Source: Merluccius polli (Eukaryota > Chordata > Actinopteri > Gadiformes > Merlucciidae). Taken from it: DNA of 64,000 bases. The position numbers and the translations under genes are program-made. The stretch lies in contig JAOPHQ010003128.1 in assembly GCA_030340625.1 (NCBI GenBank), positions 331,001 to 395,000 of the forward strand. Direction: 5' to 3'. The stretch's first letter is position 1. Each line of letters opens with the position of its first letter. Below are positions 42,901 through 54,699 of this stretch, one piece after another. Under the pieces are notes generated by a model. It ran no database searches. It saw nothing but the letters and a program-made list of their open reading frames with translations, and had not been told where the DNA came from.

Positions 42901-45300
42901 TAAACGAACCACACACACAAATAATACAAAGGTGCATCTGTTAAGCAATTAAGGACAAGTTTAAATTCTGCCTTTTCCCCTGAAGTTACTTAAAGTTTCC
43001 AACCAACGGTATTCAATCTAAATGTTGCCCTATTTTACTAGTAATTCCCACTTACACGTTACAAATAAAGCAGGTCAGCATTTACATTACATTTGGTTAG
43101 GAATTGCAGGGAACTCAAAGCATATTGCATCATTTAAACCAGAAAACATTATCTTACAGTACTTTTTATATTTAATTGAGCAGCCACGACTTCTGTTGAC
43201 ATTGTTAACATTAATGCCAAAGAAAGCTGATGCAATTCAGATTGTCAACCAAGCATAAGAATTATTGTGCTCTCTCTGCTTCTGAATGCACCAACCATTA
43301 CAAGGTAGTGTTGAAGTGGGTTCATGTGCTCATGTTTAAATGGTTACAGCAGAAAAACCCCCATGCATATATATTTGTACAATCAATTCTCCTTTTCTCC
43401 AAGGCAAGTATTCTAATTCTGATTTAAACAAGCGTTAAGCAAGTGTGACTTTTCTGTTCTGAACAACCAAAAGGTATTTATACTGAAACTATCAAATATG
43501 TCTCTAACTTACAGGTCTTTTCAACTGGGTACTATTGGTATAATAAAATAATTATACATATGATATGAAAGAAATATTCTGGCTGTTGGGTTGCATCCAT
43601 CTTAAATCAGATGTGTTATTGCCAGCCATTGTGTAAACTGTGTGTCTTTGGTTATTCTTTAAAGATTGGCCATTACCAATGAAGACAGACCAGCACCATC
43701 AGTTATCTGAATGTGTATTAGTATTACTTTGTTCAACATCCTTCATGCTTGATACTGAATGTCTAAATGTCACTTTGACTATAAATTGTCAACACTATAC
43801 CGACAATCCATTTTGAAGACAAAAAAGTGAATTGTTTAACTTGAAGTTGGTCGGTTAACAATATATTTATCAAATTTGGACTTAGACGTAGTCGTCAGTC
43901 TACAACAAACACCCATAATTCCACAGCAGTTATTACATTTGTACTTGTTGATGAGCATAGCTCATAAGAGAAATTGATAGAAAATGGTGGCAACAAGAAA
44001 TACTTTTTCACATCATTTGATATAACATGTAGCCTACTTTAACTACTGTGGCATTAGTTGCTCTAAATGTATATGATGTCACTTTCCTTTCATTTTAGCA
44101 AGCCCGTTTCATTATAACAAGAGGACCACTGTAAAACAATATCTCACGATTAATGAAGATTGGACTGGAAGGTAAAAATCATGTATTGATCAGCAACATC
44201 TCTGGGAAGTTTAAATTAAAGATTTGACTGAGAAACGGGAGGGTTATATTATGTTATTTTAATCAGTGGATTTTACAAATGTAATTTTATTTTTGTAACT
44301 AATGTGTTGGGTCAATAGTTATGCTATACAACCATTCTGGCTATTGAAATAAATCAATATTTAATGAAAACCTGTTTTTTTTTTTCCGTCAAATGTACAT
44401 GGAACCTATTTATGAATATAACATGGAACTGACACATGTATCTCTAAATATTGCCCATAAGATGGCGCTAAAGTATCAAGATCTAGTTCTGATGATTGTA
44501 ATGTAATATCAATGCTGTACACTAGACGTCAGTGTTAACCCGATAGATGAATAAACTGGCCGCCAGGTGATTATAAATAAATGAAACCTATTGACTATTT
44601 ACAAATGTAAGTCCATGTAAATAACCATTTTTTAACATAAACGTTGTTCCTTATTATGAATCGGGTTATTGGTCCGCCCTTCATATTGCTCTGCGGCTCT
44701 ATCCGCGTCACTACGGTACTCAGCTTGCGGAACCAGAATAAACCCATAGGAGGCTATGTGTATGGCATTAGCCCACCACTTTACCGAGTCTACAATTATA
44801 ATCAAAATAATATTAATGACAATGAAGTCCAAGTCATTCTGAATTTTAGTAACAACGGTGGAGGAGCGGAAATAGCATCATATAATCATATTTCACATTG
44901 CTTTTGGGTAAAGCAGTTTTTGTACGGAAAAATGGCGGATGCATAAGAACAAAAAAACGTGAGCCTAAAACATCACAACTGTAGCCTATATTATCGTATC
45001 GTTACCCTGAAAGGCCTACGTCTTAAAACAAACAAAAAACGGATTCGGCTCTCTCTCTCTAGGCTATATCTGACCATAATAATATAAATATACAATCATA
45101 ATAACCCTATTTTTCAGCAGTTGTGACATTTGCCGTTGGTTTGGCTCTCCCTCTCATCACTGCTTGCAGGCTTTGCATGCTGCCTGACGAGCAGTGGTGA
45201 GATGGTCATGTGACATTTTAATACCCTGGGTATTTCGACTGGGCATGCTCTCTTGCATCCCTTTCTCCCTTGGACCTCCTCCCTCCTCACCCCTCCTTCT
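42901..45300 (+). other. Intergenic DNA, nothing recognised
   Basis: AT-rich unique sequence without a convincing frame, RNA gene or terminal repeat. Confidence 0.5.
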
Positions 45301-45309
45301 GTCACCCCA

Positions 45310-45316
<7 letters not shown>

Positions 45317-45348
<32 letters not shown>

Positions 45349-45403
45349 CTCGCTCTCTCATCCATTCCTTCCTGTTGTTGTCCTGCATCACCCGAACATC
45401 AAG

Positions 45404-45434
<31 letters not shown>
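45317..45434 (+). repeat. Two (CT)n microsatellites
   Basis: CT runs at about 45317-45344 and 45404-45434 are separated by unique sequence. Such tracts often lie near promoters or acceptors, and a candidate non-coding exon follows at 45481. Confidence 0.9.
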
Positions 45435-45438
<4 letters not shown>

Positions 45439-45480
45439 ACTTCTCATTTGGCTTTGCCTCTGCTGTTTTTTTGTGTGTAG

Positions 45481-45695
45481 TTGGTTTTGCATGTGCCAGG
45501 GGAGAAGGTTCCAAGTGTTACCACCTGCGAGGAGGTCCTAATGGCACCAAGATGGCTAAGGATGAAGCTGTGATTGCCAAACCCTTTCTGTTTGCTTGGA
45601 TGTACGTTGCTCCATAGTCCCCTACCTGTCCCAGAGACACACTGAGCTGCACCACAACACGTCGGTGCACGGCCTCAGGGGAGGCAGGTGCACTG
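45481..45695 (+). other. Candidate non-coding exon of the next gene (plekha6 by synteny)
   Basis: The text is GC-richer than its surroundings. It is preceded by a TG/T-rich acceptor-like TTTTTTTGTGTGTAG (45466-45480) and followed by a good donor, CACTG|GTGAGT. It has no sustained frame and no link to a protein domain. In other vertebrates plekha6, with distant 5' exons, follows ppp1r15b on the same strand. This is inference only. Confidence 0.22.
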
Positions 45696-46120
45696 GTGAG
45701 TTATTACTATACTCGTCTTTTTCTGTCTGTTTTTTTTTTGTTTGCTTGCTTATATTTTGTGTTTGTATGTTTATATCAGAATAGTGTTGTGCTCAGGAAT
45801 TATTATCCAAGTAAACATCATTATGTTGTGATGAACACATGTCGTAGTTTTCAGTTTTTTGATCTTTCATCCTTGTAATTTTTAGTCTTCATTCAATTGT
45901 TGATTTGAGATATTATTTTATTTTATTGGTTTTATTATTGGTATGGTTAAGAGACATTTATTTTCATTATGTTATTGTACACTGCATCATACAATAACAA
46001 TAACAATACCATGATACCACTGCAGTTTGAGGCTTTATGAGTACAGATTGGCATCTCATATATCCTCTTAAACATTTGTATTCTTCAAATGTCATGAAGA
46101 AGTCTCTCTCAATGTGTGTG

Positions 46121-46156
46121 TGTGTCATTTAGCAGTAAGCTATGCTAAATGACACA
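46121..46156. repeat. 13-bp perfect hairpin
   Basis: TGTGTCATTTAGC and its exact complement GCTAAATGACACA flank a 10-nt loop. It is too short for a microRNA precursor. No other function is apparent. Confidence 0.6.
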
Positions 46157-46260
46157 TGGCTGAGTTAAGCCAATCCGTGACGATCTTGCTCCAATCCCCT
46201 GGCAGAGCTGATCACAAGCCAAGCAGGATGAAGGCTTTGATTGACCTCTTAAGCTATGTT

Positions 46261-46291
<31 letters not shown>

Positions 46292-46851
46292 AGACAGTGA
46301 ACTGGATGGCTAAACCTCCTCACTAGAGGAACACTAGAGTCTCCTTCAAAGCCTGCTGTGTTGTCTGTGCATTCCCCTCTTCATGCACTTCCTTGTTTAG
46401 AGTTTTCTGAGTTGGTGTTTGGCTGATGACATACGAATGACGCTGCCGGGATTGAGAATCAAGCAATGGTAGAAAATTGGAAAACAGTTGGGAATGTGTG
46501 TGATTTCAAACACATTCCTAGTTATTGTTTTGCAGCAGTATAGTATCTAAAAGTAAATTACGTTTTCTTTTTTAAATACAAATGTTTTTTACTATTAGTT
46601 GGCACTTTGCAAATCTGTGCCACATATTAGTGAACAATCTCAAGTTAAAATGTAGTCGGTCAGTCCAACTGTAAAACAAGGCCAAATATAAGCATGTCAA
46701 ACATGACAAAATATGGGGACTGTAGCGAATTCTATGTCTAGTATATCATAGGACCTATAATTAGGGCTGGGCAATATATCGATATTATATCGATATCGTG
46801 ATGAGACTAGATATCGTCTTAGCATTGGATATTGTAATATTGTGATGTTAA

Positions 46852-49800
46852 AGGCCATGGTGCAGGTTTAATTTTCTAATGAATCTGCGTATTTGCTTGT
46901 TGGTAATAAACATTTAAACTGTTATTCATTGTATTTGATGTTGTTGGGTATCACAAAACGTAATATAATACAAAAAGGTTGGTTTTTAGCCGTCTATATT
47001 TTAGCAGTTCGCGATTGATTCTCATTTCCCCCACAATGCATTGCATGACGTCACATCGGTGAGACGACAGACCAAAGCCCGCCGTGAGACCTTTGAGAGA
47101 GACGAGTAGAGAGAGGCTAGTAAGAGATTGTTCAGCAGATTATACAGATAAATACATATATATAGCCTAGATAGAGAGATAGATAGATAGACAGTTAGCT
47201 AGACAGCATAGAACGATAGATAAATAGATACATGGAGAGAGATAGCCAGATAGCATAGCGTAGCATAGACAGATAGCTAGATAGCTACACCCTCGAAGCG
47301 GTATAATGCCGGGCTACTGTGCTTGTGCCGGTTGTAAACTGGACACAGCTCCATGGCTTCCCGAAGGACAAGGCAACCCTTCGACAGTGGGTTCACTTTG
47401 TCCGAGTTAGGCGGGCACATTTTTCAACTACCTCCGTCACCGCCAATACCAAGATTTGCAGCGCGCATTTCAAGGAGGAGGACTACGACGAAGAGGACGC
47501 CAGAATGGTATCACTCGGGTTGAAGACCAAGAGGCTGGCAAAGCTGATTCCGACCACCGGGCCGTCTGCACAGCACCTCTCCGCCTGCCGCTACCACACC
47601 GAGAGGCACCGAGAAAGCAGAGATGCTACGGTAAGCCTCACGCTAATGCATGTAATGTTTATCTGCGCGTTAGCTAACCCTGTGCATACTATACCGTGTT
47701 CCCTCTGACACCGCCTCCACTACAGTCATGATCAGTCTGAGATTAGAAAAGCACATTTCGTGATTCATGAAACTAAATTGTCCTGAAGTAAATGTCCAAA
47801 AGCTTGTCGTATCTAACTAGAAAGCACCATGGCTAGTGTTTGTTTGGATCACTGGTGATCGTCAAGCGGCTTTCACAACAGCGCGTGTGTTTGACTATTA
47901 CGGTTCTTTCATATGTATTAAACGTGACTGTGTCGCTGACCCTTTTGAATTTGTTTGTGCAAGATGTTGATCGATGCTGCACAGCAGGAGACCGCGGACA
48001 GTGTCGACGTGAATGACCCCTTGCCCTCCACTTGTGACACTGGGACACAGTGCAATGTGAAGCCCCGTGGAAGGTCTCACGGTAAATGTTGTATTTTGGG
48101 TGGTCGATATGCTGTCTAAAACATACGTTTCCAAAATCTATGCATACAGGACATTTCCATACACAGATTAAATTAATACATAGCCTATGTCAAAACATAA
48201 CCATGTAGATTTGCCATGATTGTCATATGTTTGGGTATGTTTACTACCTCTGCCACAGCTGTGCAGGTGAACCTGAAGCCCAAGATGGTCAGTGTGGGGA
48301 CACAGACCCAAACTTCCCCCCCCCTCACTAGTCCTGAACAGACCGATGATGAAGATGATCCGTCTGTCATCAGAGATTCATCGTGGGTGCCTGGAGGACA
48401 TATGTCTGAGGATGAGGAGGAATTGTGTGAGGAGGAGCCATCTCACACCTGTGACCCCCACCAAAAGTGAGATAATTTAAAGCCAACATAGACCAACTTT
48501 GCATTTTCCTTTTTGTGTATCTGGTAGAATTGAATTCCCCCCCGCTCTCTTTTTTGTTGTAGTGGCATTGACAAATTCATTGTTTGCCAAGAGGTGCTCA
48601 TGAGCCTGTTTGCCCTCTGTCTGGCCTGTTGTGAGAAGTCGGATAGTAGGTTTTGTATACACAGCAGGCCATATCTGATTAGAAAATCAGAATATCTAAT
48701 TAAAATGTGATAGCCCTGACTGTCTGCCCACATTCAAATTTGTCTTGCCAGTTAATTTACAATGTATGTACCAGGCTTTAGGCTGTGGGTTTATGATGCC
48801 ATCATAAACATCATGTGTGTTTCATTGAAAACATTTGACCAGTAATGTACCGTACTTACTCTATATTGAAACCTGATATACTGTTGATTACTCTTTTTTT
48901 TTTTTTTACATATCTAGGTCTGTGCATCATGTGGCTACCAACGTTTCTGGCAAAACCAGCCAATGCTCCACAGGAACATGGTGTCTCGTATTTCGGATCC
49001 CACAATGTGCTCCAATGCTCACATATCCCAACCAATACCTTTAAACATTTATCATTCATAGAGTTACATTTATGCAAAAATACCAATTAATTATGGGTGT
49101 GATAAATGCCCACAAAGTTGAAAGTTTAACTAGATACAAGACAGATTGTACTTGACAGTATGGATATGATCTACATCCAAGTCCAAAGCTGTTATATAAA
49201 CAGAATTTAGAATTCAAGTTTAGGCATTGTACAGATTCAAACAGACATTAATTGTTATTGCGATACATAGTCTCCCTAGAAATATTTTAAAGCATAAAAC
49301 TGGCTAATGCAGAACCAGCAGTTAGCTAGCAACGGCTTGGTGGTGGTTTTCTGCATGCTGCATGTTATGTTTTCTCTTTGTGTGCTGTTTATTGCTTTGT
49401 TTTTTTTACTTAGTTGTTGGTGGTGGGACCTCGCTGCTCTTGTGCCTGTCTTTAGTCACTGTACCCCATGTGGTTTTGCAAGGGGTTCTGCATGCTGCAT
49501 GTCTGCCTGCTGCTCATTGTGTGTGCTGTGGTTTTATTTCTTTTGTTTGCATGAAATGTCTTTTATACAATTCAACATAGCTTACCAATCATTGTACCTG
49601 GTAGTGCCTTGTCTACAGGTCCTTTTCGGATTCTGATTTTCGCACAAGATTACAATCAAGGAAATGTTGCAAAAATGCTCCCTTTACATCTCCATTTGAC
49701 ACTTTTCCCCATAATTCCTTGTAGTATTAGTAGGAAAGGGAGTAAGGAATGATAACCCGAAAAGGACCTCTGTGTGTGCTTTTGTCTTTGGTCTTGCTCT

Positions 49801-51148
49801 ATGTGCTTTTGATATCACTGCATGTATGTATGCATGCATGTGTGAGAGAGAGAGCTGACCCTCGGGTAAGACCACACTTACATGTTGACCACACTTATAC
49901 ATGTTGATTCTTTTTGTGCCTAACCATTTTTTGTGATTTGTTTACTTTATCAGGAACTTTCCAACCTGTCTCTTTGTTCAGTAATATACTTGGGATAAAC
50001 TAATAAACTGTTTTCATTGGAATGTACGTGTTCTGTGTATTTTATCACACAGGGCCGTTGAGCTATCACAACAGAACAAGCATGACATAATTCTTGAACT
50101 GAAAAATACTTGATTTTATTCATGTTGTGCCAATACGGTTTTTATTCATTGTCATCCAAACGAGGCCATTGAAAGCCATGATAGGTCTCATCACCACTCT
50201 GAAATTGTAGCCTGATGGTTGAAACCAGACAGGAGGGTAGAGGCTTCCTTCTATGAACACCATAAGGCCAGCGTATAGCCTGCCTGTACGCTGTGTACCG
50301 GTATTGCCTCGGGATAAGTAGGTTGGAAACTTAATTGTATACCTGTTTGTCATGCATGTTTATGCAACACATCTCTAGTCTAGTAATGGTAAAATAAACA
50401 AACAATGAACATACTCGTGCCTGCTGGCTTGAAGGGGACCATGATCCTGCCTGAAATGTGAGTAGGTTATCTTTAGCACAAACGGATTCAGGCAGCATGC
50501 CTCAAATCCTGGATGCTGAGTTAGGAACGTTACATCTGCTGGCCGCGGGGTGAGCTCCGCGGCCAGCGACCAAAACGCACTCGCTTCCCTACAACACAAG
50601 CTCTCCACCACAGTTTCCATGGGACGACACCGCCCACACAGACACGCTTACTACTCTCTCCCTCTCCCGGTAAGCAGTACCCTGATGGGGAAAAAGTGTT
50701 ATTGTATGCACTGCTGTTCATAGACCGCTCCAGCGCTCGTTGCCGCGATCTAAATGGTAGCTAGCGACTGACCAGCACACTTCGCCAACTCTCCACTCAT
50801 TCTCCTCTGACCATGCATTTCATTGTCTTTGACGGCCATCGGCTCTCATTCGCCCTCTCACTTCTGACCGGTTCGAAATTATATGGCTATGCTAACATAA
50901 ATGTTATTTGTGGGTCTTGCCACCTCTTCCTCATCCCAGTTAGACGCCATAGTTCTAGTACAAGGCTGAGGCTACTTCCACCACGTCTCACCGATGTGAC
51001 GTCATCGCCGAATTGCGCTAAAAATAACCGTTACGACCAAAAACTACACTTTAACACAATTTTGGAGACATTTCTAACTTCATATACATATCTTGAGTGC
51101 TTTATGTACCCATTAATCGAAAGTGGTGTTTAACCTGCACCATGGCCT
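46852..51148 (+). mobile_element. TTAA-flanked Kolobok/T2-like element with THAP gene
   Basis: TTAA at 46848-46851 and 51149-51152 flank 4297 bp. The ends are AGGCCATGGTGCAGGTT, identical for 17 bp when inverted. The + strand holds a multi-exon THAP-domain gene (47307..49054). TTAA target sites together with THAP-bearing transposases are features of the Kolobok superfamily, and TTAA-AGG ends are typical of its T2 group. A GATA-rich stretch precedes the gene, and AATAAA occurs near 50001. Because the gene is broken the copy should not be autonomous. Confidence 0.72.
47307..49054 (+). pseudogene. THAP-domain transposase-like gene, decayed
   Basis: The ATG at 47307 reads MPGYCACAGCK, the C-x4-C start of a THAP zinc finger. 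After a one-base shift and an apparent loss of several codons, the domain continues in another frame as LHGFPKDKATLRQWVHFVRV and ICSAHFKEEDY. Likely exons are 47307-47630, 47964-48081, 48259-48466 and one from 48563 (KFIVCQEVLMSLFALC). A further piece from 48918 reads VCASCGYQRFWQNQPM, after which the frame breaks. The order THAP, acidic linker, Cys-rich CxxCGYxRxW segment is seen in a widespread fish THAP family with a transposase-like core. That core is missing here. The Kolobok assignment rests on the TTAA ends. Confidence 0.6.
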
Positions 51149-51439
51149 TTAAGTGTTGTCTTTTCCTGGTTTTAAAGGCTGCATTACAGTAAACTGATGA
51201 AAGCATGAAAACAAAAATAATTACATTAAATTAAATACTTTTCATTTGTCAAGTATTTAATTCACACAGGAGTATACAAAAATAGGCTTCACTATGTGGT
51301 TATTTTTGAATGACCCGAAAACATGGTATATAGACCCCTTCGAGTGCAACGTCACAGAAATATGCGCACGCATCTTGGGGTCAGAAAAACACCTACTTAC
51401 ATAGACTTCCACTAACGAAGTCCAAACAAAAAGTCTAAA

Positions 51440-51535
51440 ATGCCGACCTGTAGCGCTGTTGAATGTGAAAATAGGACCAGCAGTGGCGTTGACCAGATTA
51501 GGACATTGTCCACTGGTTTAAGAATAAATAAATAA
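51440..51535 (+). pseudogene. THAP zinc-finger start fragment
   Basis: The frame MPTCSAVECENRTSSGVDQI shows the C-x4-C pair and the asparagine-arginine that open THAP domains. It meets a stop after 31 codons, so the rest of the finger (the later C and H) is absent. Confidence 0.5.
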
Positions 51536-51539
51536 ACGT

Positions 51540-51976
51540 ACCCCGCCATGCAGGTGCAGTTAGCCGTGTGAATGTAGCACTTCTCCTTGTTGTAGATCAC
51601 CCGTGCCTTGTACAACCATGTCTTCTTCCCTTGACGCTGACTCGGCAAGACTTCTGCTTTTAGAGCACAAAAACCTTTGCCTATATCTTTGTAGAAGATC
51701 GTCTGAACGTGTCCAGAAACAAAATAATTATAGGCATCAAGCGACTTGTATGCGCATAGGCTTTCTCGAGTGTACGGGCGGTTTATCTATAGGTAAGAGT
51801 GGATAGCTGGCCACTGGATATCTGCCATACTGTCATCTACCCAATCTTTAATGGAAGCTGGGTCTGGCAAACTATCGCCGTCAGCCAATACCAATTTGTT
51901 GATATTGTTCCCGGTCCTTAATCGGCAACGAGAGAGCATATTCGGAAATATTCTGAGGAGAATCGTTGACAGCCAT
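51540..51976 (-). pseudogene. SWIM-type zinc-finger protein fragment
   Basis: On the minus strand the ATG at 51976 begins MAVNDSPQNISEYALSLPIK. Later frames give ADGDSLPDPASIKDWVDD, AYKSLDAYNYFVSGHVQTIF and VIYNKEKCYIHTANCTCMAG. CTCMAG is the first half of a SWIM motif (CxC...CxH). At least two frame changes interrupt it, and the second metal pair is missing. The family, often fused to a YqaJ-like nuclease, is multicopy in fish genomes. The assignment is from memory of the family. Confidence 0.5.
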
Positions 51977-52604
51977 GTTCTTCACTTTGTTTTCTGACCC
52001 CATTAGGCGCGAAAAGACGTGTGCGCATTCTCGTGGCTTGGAATGTTTACAAACAATGAAAGGGTCTATAGTGTTATACAGTATGTCGTTATTGCGATAT
52101 TAAATGACCTATATCGGGATAGAAGATTTTGTCCGTATTGTCCAGCACTACCTATAATGGTCATGGCATGGCTTGTTCTGTCCCCTCACAGTATTCTTCT
52201 CATGCTAGGATATTGGTTATGCAAAACACCAATATGCTTTGAGCAAGTGAATTTGGCAATATTATGCTGCTATAATTATTAGAAGTTGGCCATTTCATTG
52301 AACATATTTGTTAAAATATATATTTGTTATATAAAATGGCTTTGCAAATGGGTAAATTGCAAATCTATCAGCCAATTCATGTATGTCCTTTAATATGTTG
52401 GGGATAGGTCATAATTGAAATAAGATACATCCAACAACTCTATATGATACATACATATTGGGAATACAATAGAACAATATATTGAATTAATGATAGCCCC
52501 TGATAGTGGAATGTAATTATGATTTTGTCAGTAGCATTTGATTAATGTTGAGCGTACCAGATGTATTATGAGCGCAATATGCATTTATCTCAGGGTGTAT
52601 CATT

Positions 52605-52635
<31 letters not shown>

Positions 52636-52728
52636 CTGGATGACACTGTCTGCTGCCCTCTTACCTTTTCTGATAGCAACCCTATGCTAATGGCATTGCT
52701 TGACATTGTCTGACATTGTGTCTGCCTC

Positions 52729-52730
<2 letters not shown>

Positions 52731-52809
<79 letters not shown>
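52731..52809 (+). repeat. (CA)n microsatellite
   Basis: A 79-bp uninterrupted CA run, 97 bp after a shorter TG run at 52606-52634; the opposite polarity lets them pair. Confidence 0.97.
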
Positions 52810-52811
<2 letters not shown>

Positions 52812-53179
52812 GACATTTCCTCATCTCACTGATGGCTTCAATGTGGAGAGGATTAGAAAGGTTAAATAAAGCCGCCGGTATCCTTGCTCCCCTTCCACAC
52901 TCACCTTTTCTCTTGGGGGCCCCTCCCCCACTTCCCTTCCATCACCATGACAACAGCCATAAGCTCTGACGCTGGGACAGCCCCCTTCAACATGGCAGCC
53001 AAAGGGAAGACTGGACAAAGGAGAGCAGCAGTGGGGATCAGAGCACATTGGTGTGGTAGAGGAGATGATTACCATTTGTCTTCCCCGACTGTGACAGCAT
53101 TTAAAGAATGAACAATGAAAAACAATAATTATCGATAGATAGATAGATAGATAGATAGAAACATGGCTATGGACACAAA

Positions 53180-53213
<34 letters not shown>

Positions 53214-53805
53214 ATTGTGGTGAAGGCGGAGCAGGCAGAGCCACACAGCCTGTTGGGCTGCATGTCCCGCCTTTTGTGTGGTGGTGTCCACAGTTCATTA
53301 GAGCACAGGGCTTTGTTCCGTCCTTTCTCTTTTACATACTGACAGCAAGATGCTCAGGGTGGGTGCTTACAGCATGACGCTTACAGCATGAGGTTAGAAA
53401 TAAATAGGCACCTTGTCCAAATGTGTTTTGACAAGGTACTTCACACATCATCTGGTGGACATCTTGCCAGCCAATGCCAAGTCCTTGTTAGCCCCCCTTG
53501 TGGCTTTTATTTTGGTTGGAGGTTTGAGGCAATTGAACAATTGAACACTTACATTATACAACAAATCTATCAACTCAAATATATCAACAATGATGTTGCA
53601 ACTGTGTGTTTACCTGTGATTGTGCAAGGTTTAACCATATGGCGATGCAAGCCATGCATTATTGCAGGATGGGGATAAATAAATACAAGGTTGTGTGTGT
53701 GTGTGGGGGGGGGCGAGGCTCATTATGATGAGCTATGCCTTTTGACAGGAGCCTCATTAATATGAAAGCCAATCTGTTGTGATACAGCAGGGGCTGGGTA
53801 AGAAG

Positions 53806-53918
<113 letters not shown>

Positions 53919-54485
53919 ATGCTTTGGGTTGGAAGCCATTTTTCATAACCTGAAAACATACATGTCTATATAAAGGACCAATGAGATACTGTCATCATTG
54001 AACATTGATCAGATGTATCAGACCCCAAATTAATAGAATTTAAAACAAATGACTCTTACATTTACTCAATGCCAGTACAGAACAAAAGCATCGTCAATGC
54101 CTTTTGTTTTACCTATCAAAATAGAGAGGGGATCTCCTCTCTGCCCTAGCATTTAATCAGCTGTCAAATATCCAGGTACGTACAGATAAGTACAGACGTC
54201 CGTAGAACTCGGTTGAAGACAAAGAAAAAGTTAGAAGAAGAGCAAATGTGTACGTTCCTAACCAGCCTTTACAAAGACTAAAGGAGAACCAGATCCCCTG
54301 ACTAGCCTTTAAAAATACCTTTCAGGTGTTGTTCATTTTGGAGCTGCAGGGCTGCTGTAAACGCCCCTTCAGTTCACTTTCAACAGCAGAGAACCGGTTT
54401 GTCGCATCAAACGCTTAATAAGCAGGTGACGGGTAGCCAATAACAACTAATGCAAACCAATGTACAAGTCTACAAGTGGTGTTGC

Positions 54486-54690
54486 TGATGTTATGTGCAA
54501 TGTTGTTTACTGTCTTATTTTATTTTGACTAGAACAGGAAGGGGAAGTTCAGAATTTAGCCTGTGGTGTCACTTCCGTTACACAGCCTGTAGGGGGAGCT
54601 TTGCTTAGTGTCTCAGTCATTAAATATACTGACTTGAGAACTGAACAGTCGCTGTTGTTTCTAACTCAAGTTGTATCTTCCCCTATTCAG
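54486..54690 (+). repeat. Left LTR of Ty3/gypsy element
   Basis: The 205 bp from TGATGTTATGTGCAATGTTG to CCCCTATTCAG recur at 60968..61166. The repeat contains a TTTTATTTTGACTAG stretch and AGGGGGAGCTTTGCT. The true LTR may start some bases earlier, because the right copy is cut at this point. No primer-binding site follows, since the internal 5' region has been deleted. Confidence 0.85.
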
Positions 54691-54699
54691 GTAACGTGT

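Larger units (their letters stand above)
51331..52068. mobile_element. Small inverted-repeat element with THAP and SWIM gene fragments
   Basis: The ends are TAGACCCCTTC and, inverted, TAGACCCTTTC. A second inverted pair lies further in: ATGCGCAC, then GGGGTCAGAAAA. It sits in the right arm of the hAT element, with TA-rich flanks. Two coding fragments point toward each other: a THAP start on + (51440) and a SWIM-family piece on - (51976 to about 51540). It looks like an internally deleted derivative of a larger two-gene element. Confidence 0.6.
46762..52150. mobile_element. hAT-type element split by nested insertions
   Basis: The left end is TAGGGCTGGGCAATAT. The right end, inverted, is TAGTGCTGGACAATAC (13 of 16 alike, both YARNG). 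A perfect 8-bp duplication, CCTATAAT, flanks it (46754-46761 and 52151-52158). Its own DNA is only about 46762-46847, 51153-51330 and 52069-52150, some 350 bp, similar to the MITE at 25677..26057. The rest is a TTAA-flanked element and a second smaller insertion. The age order is therefore hAT first, then the two inner elements. Confidence 0.85.

Noticed and set aside
41895..42960. Kolobok element with its own gene
   Set aside because: Ends fit a TTAA MITE, but the interior has no frame with THAP or transposase features.
44644..44946. 100-codon intergenic frame
   Set aside because: Composition is ordinary AT-rich intergenic DNA and no family resemblance was seen.
46121..46156. microRNA precursor
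   Set aside because: The stem is only 13 bp, far shorter than a Drosha substrate.
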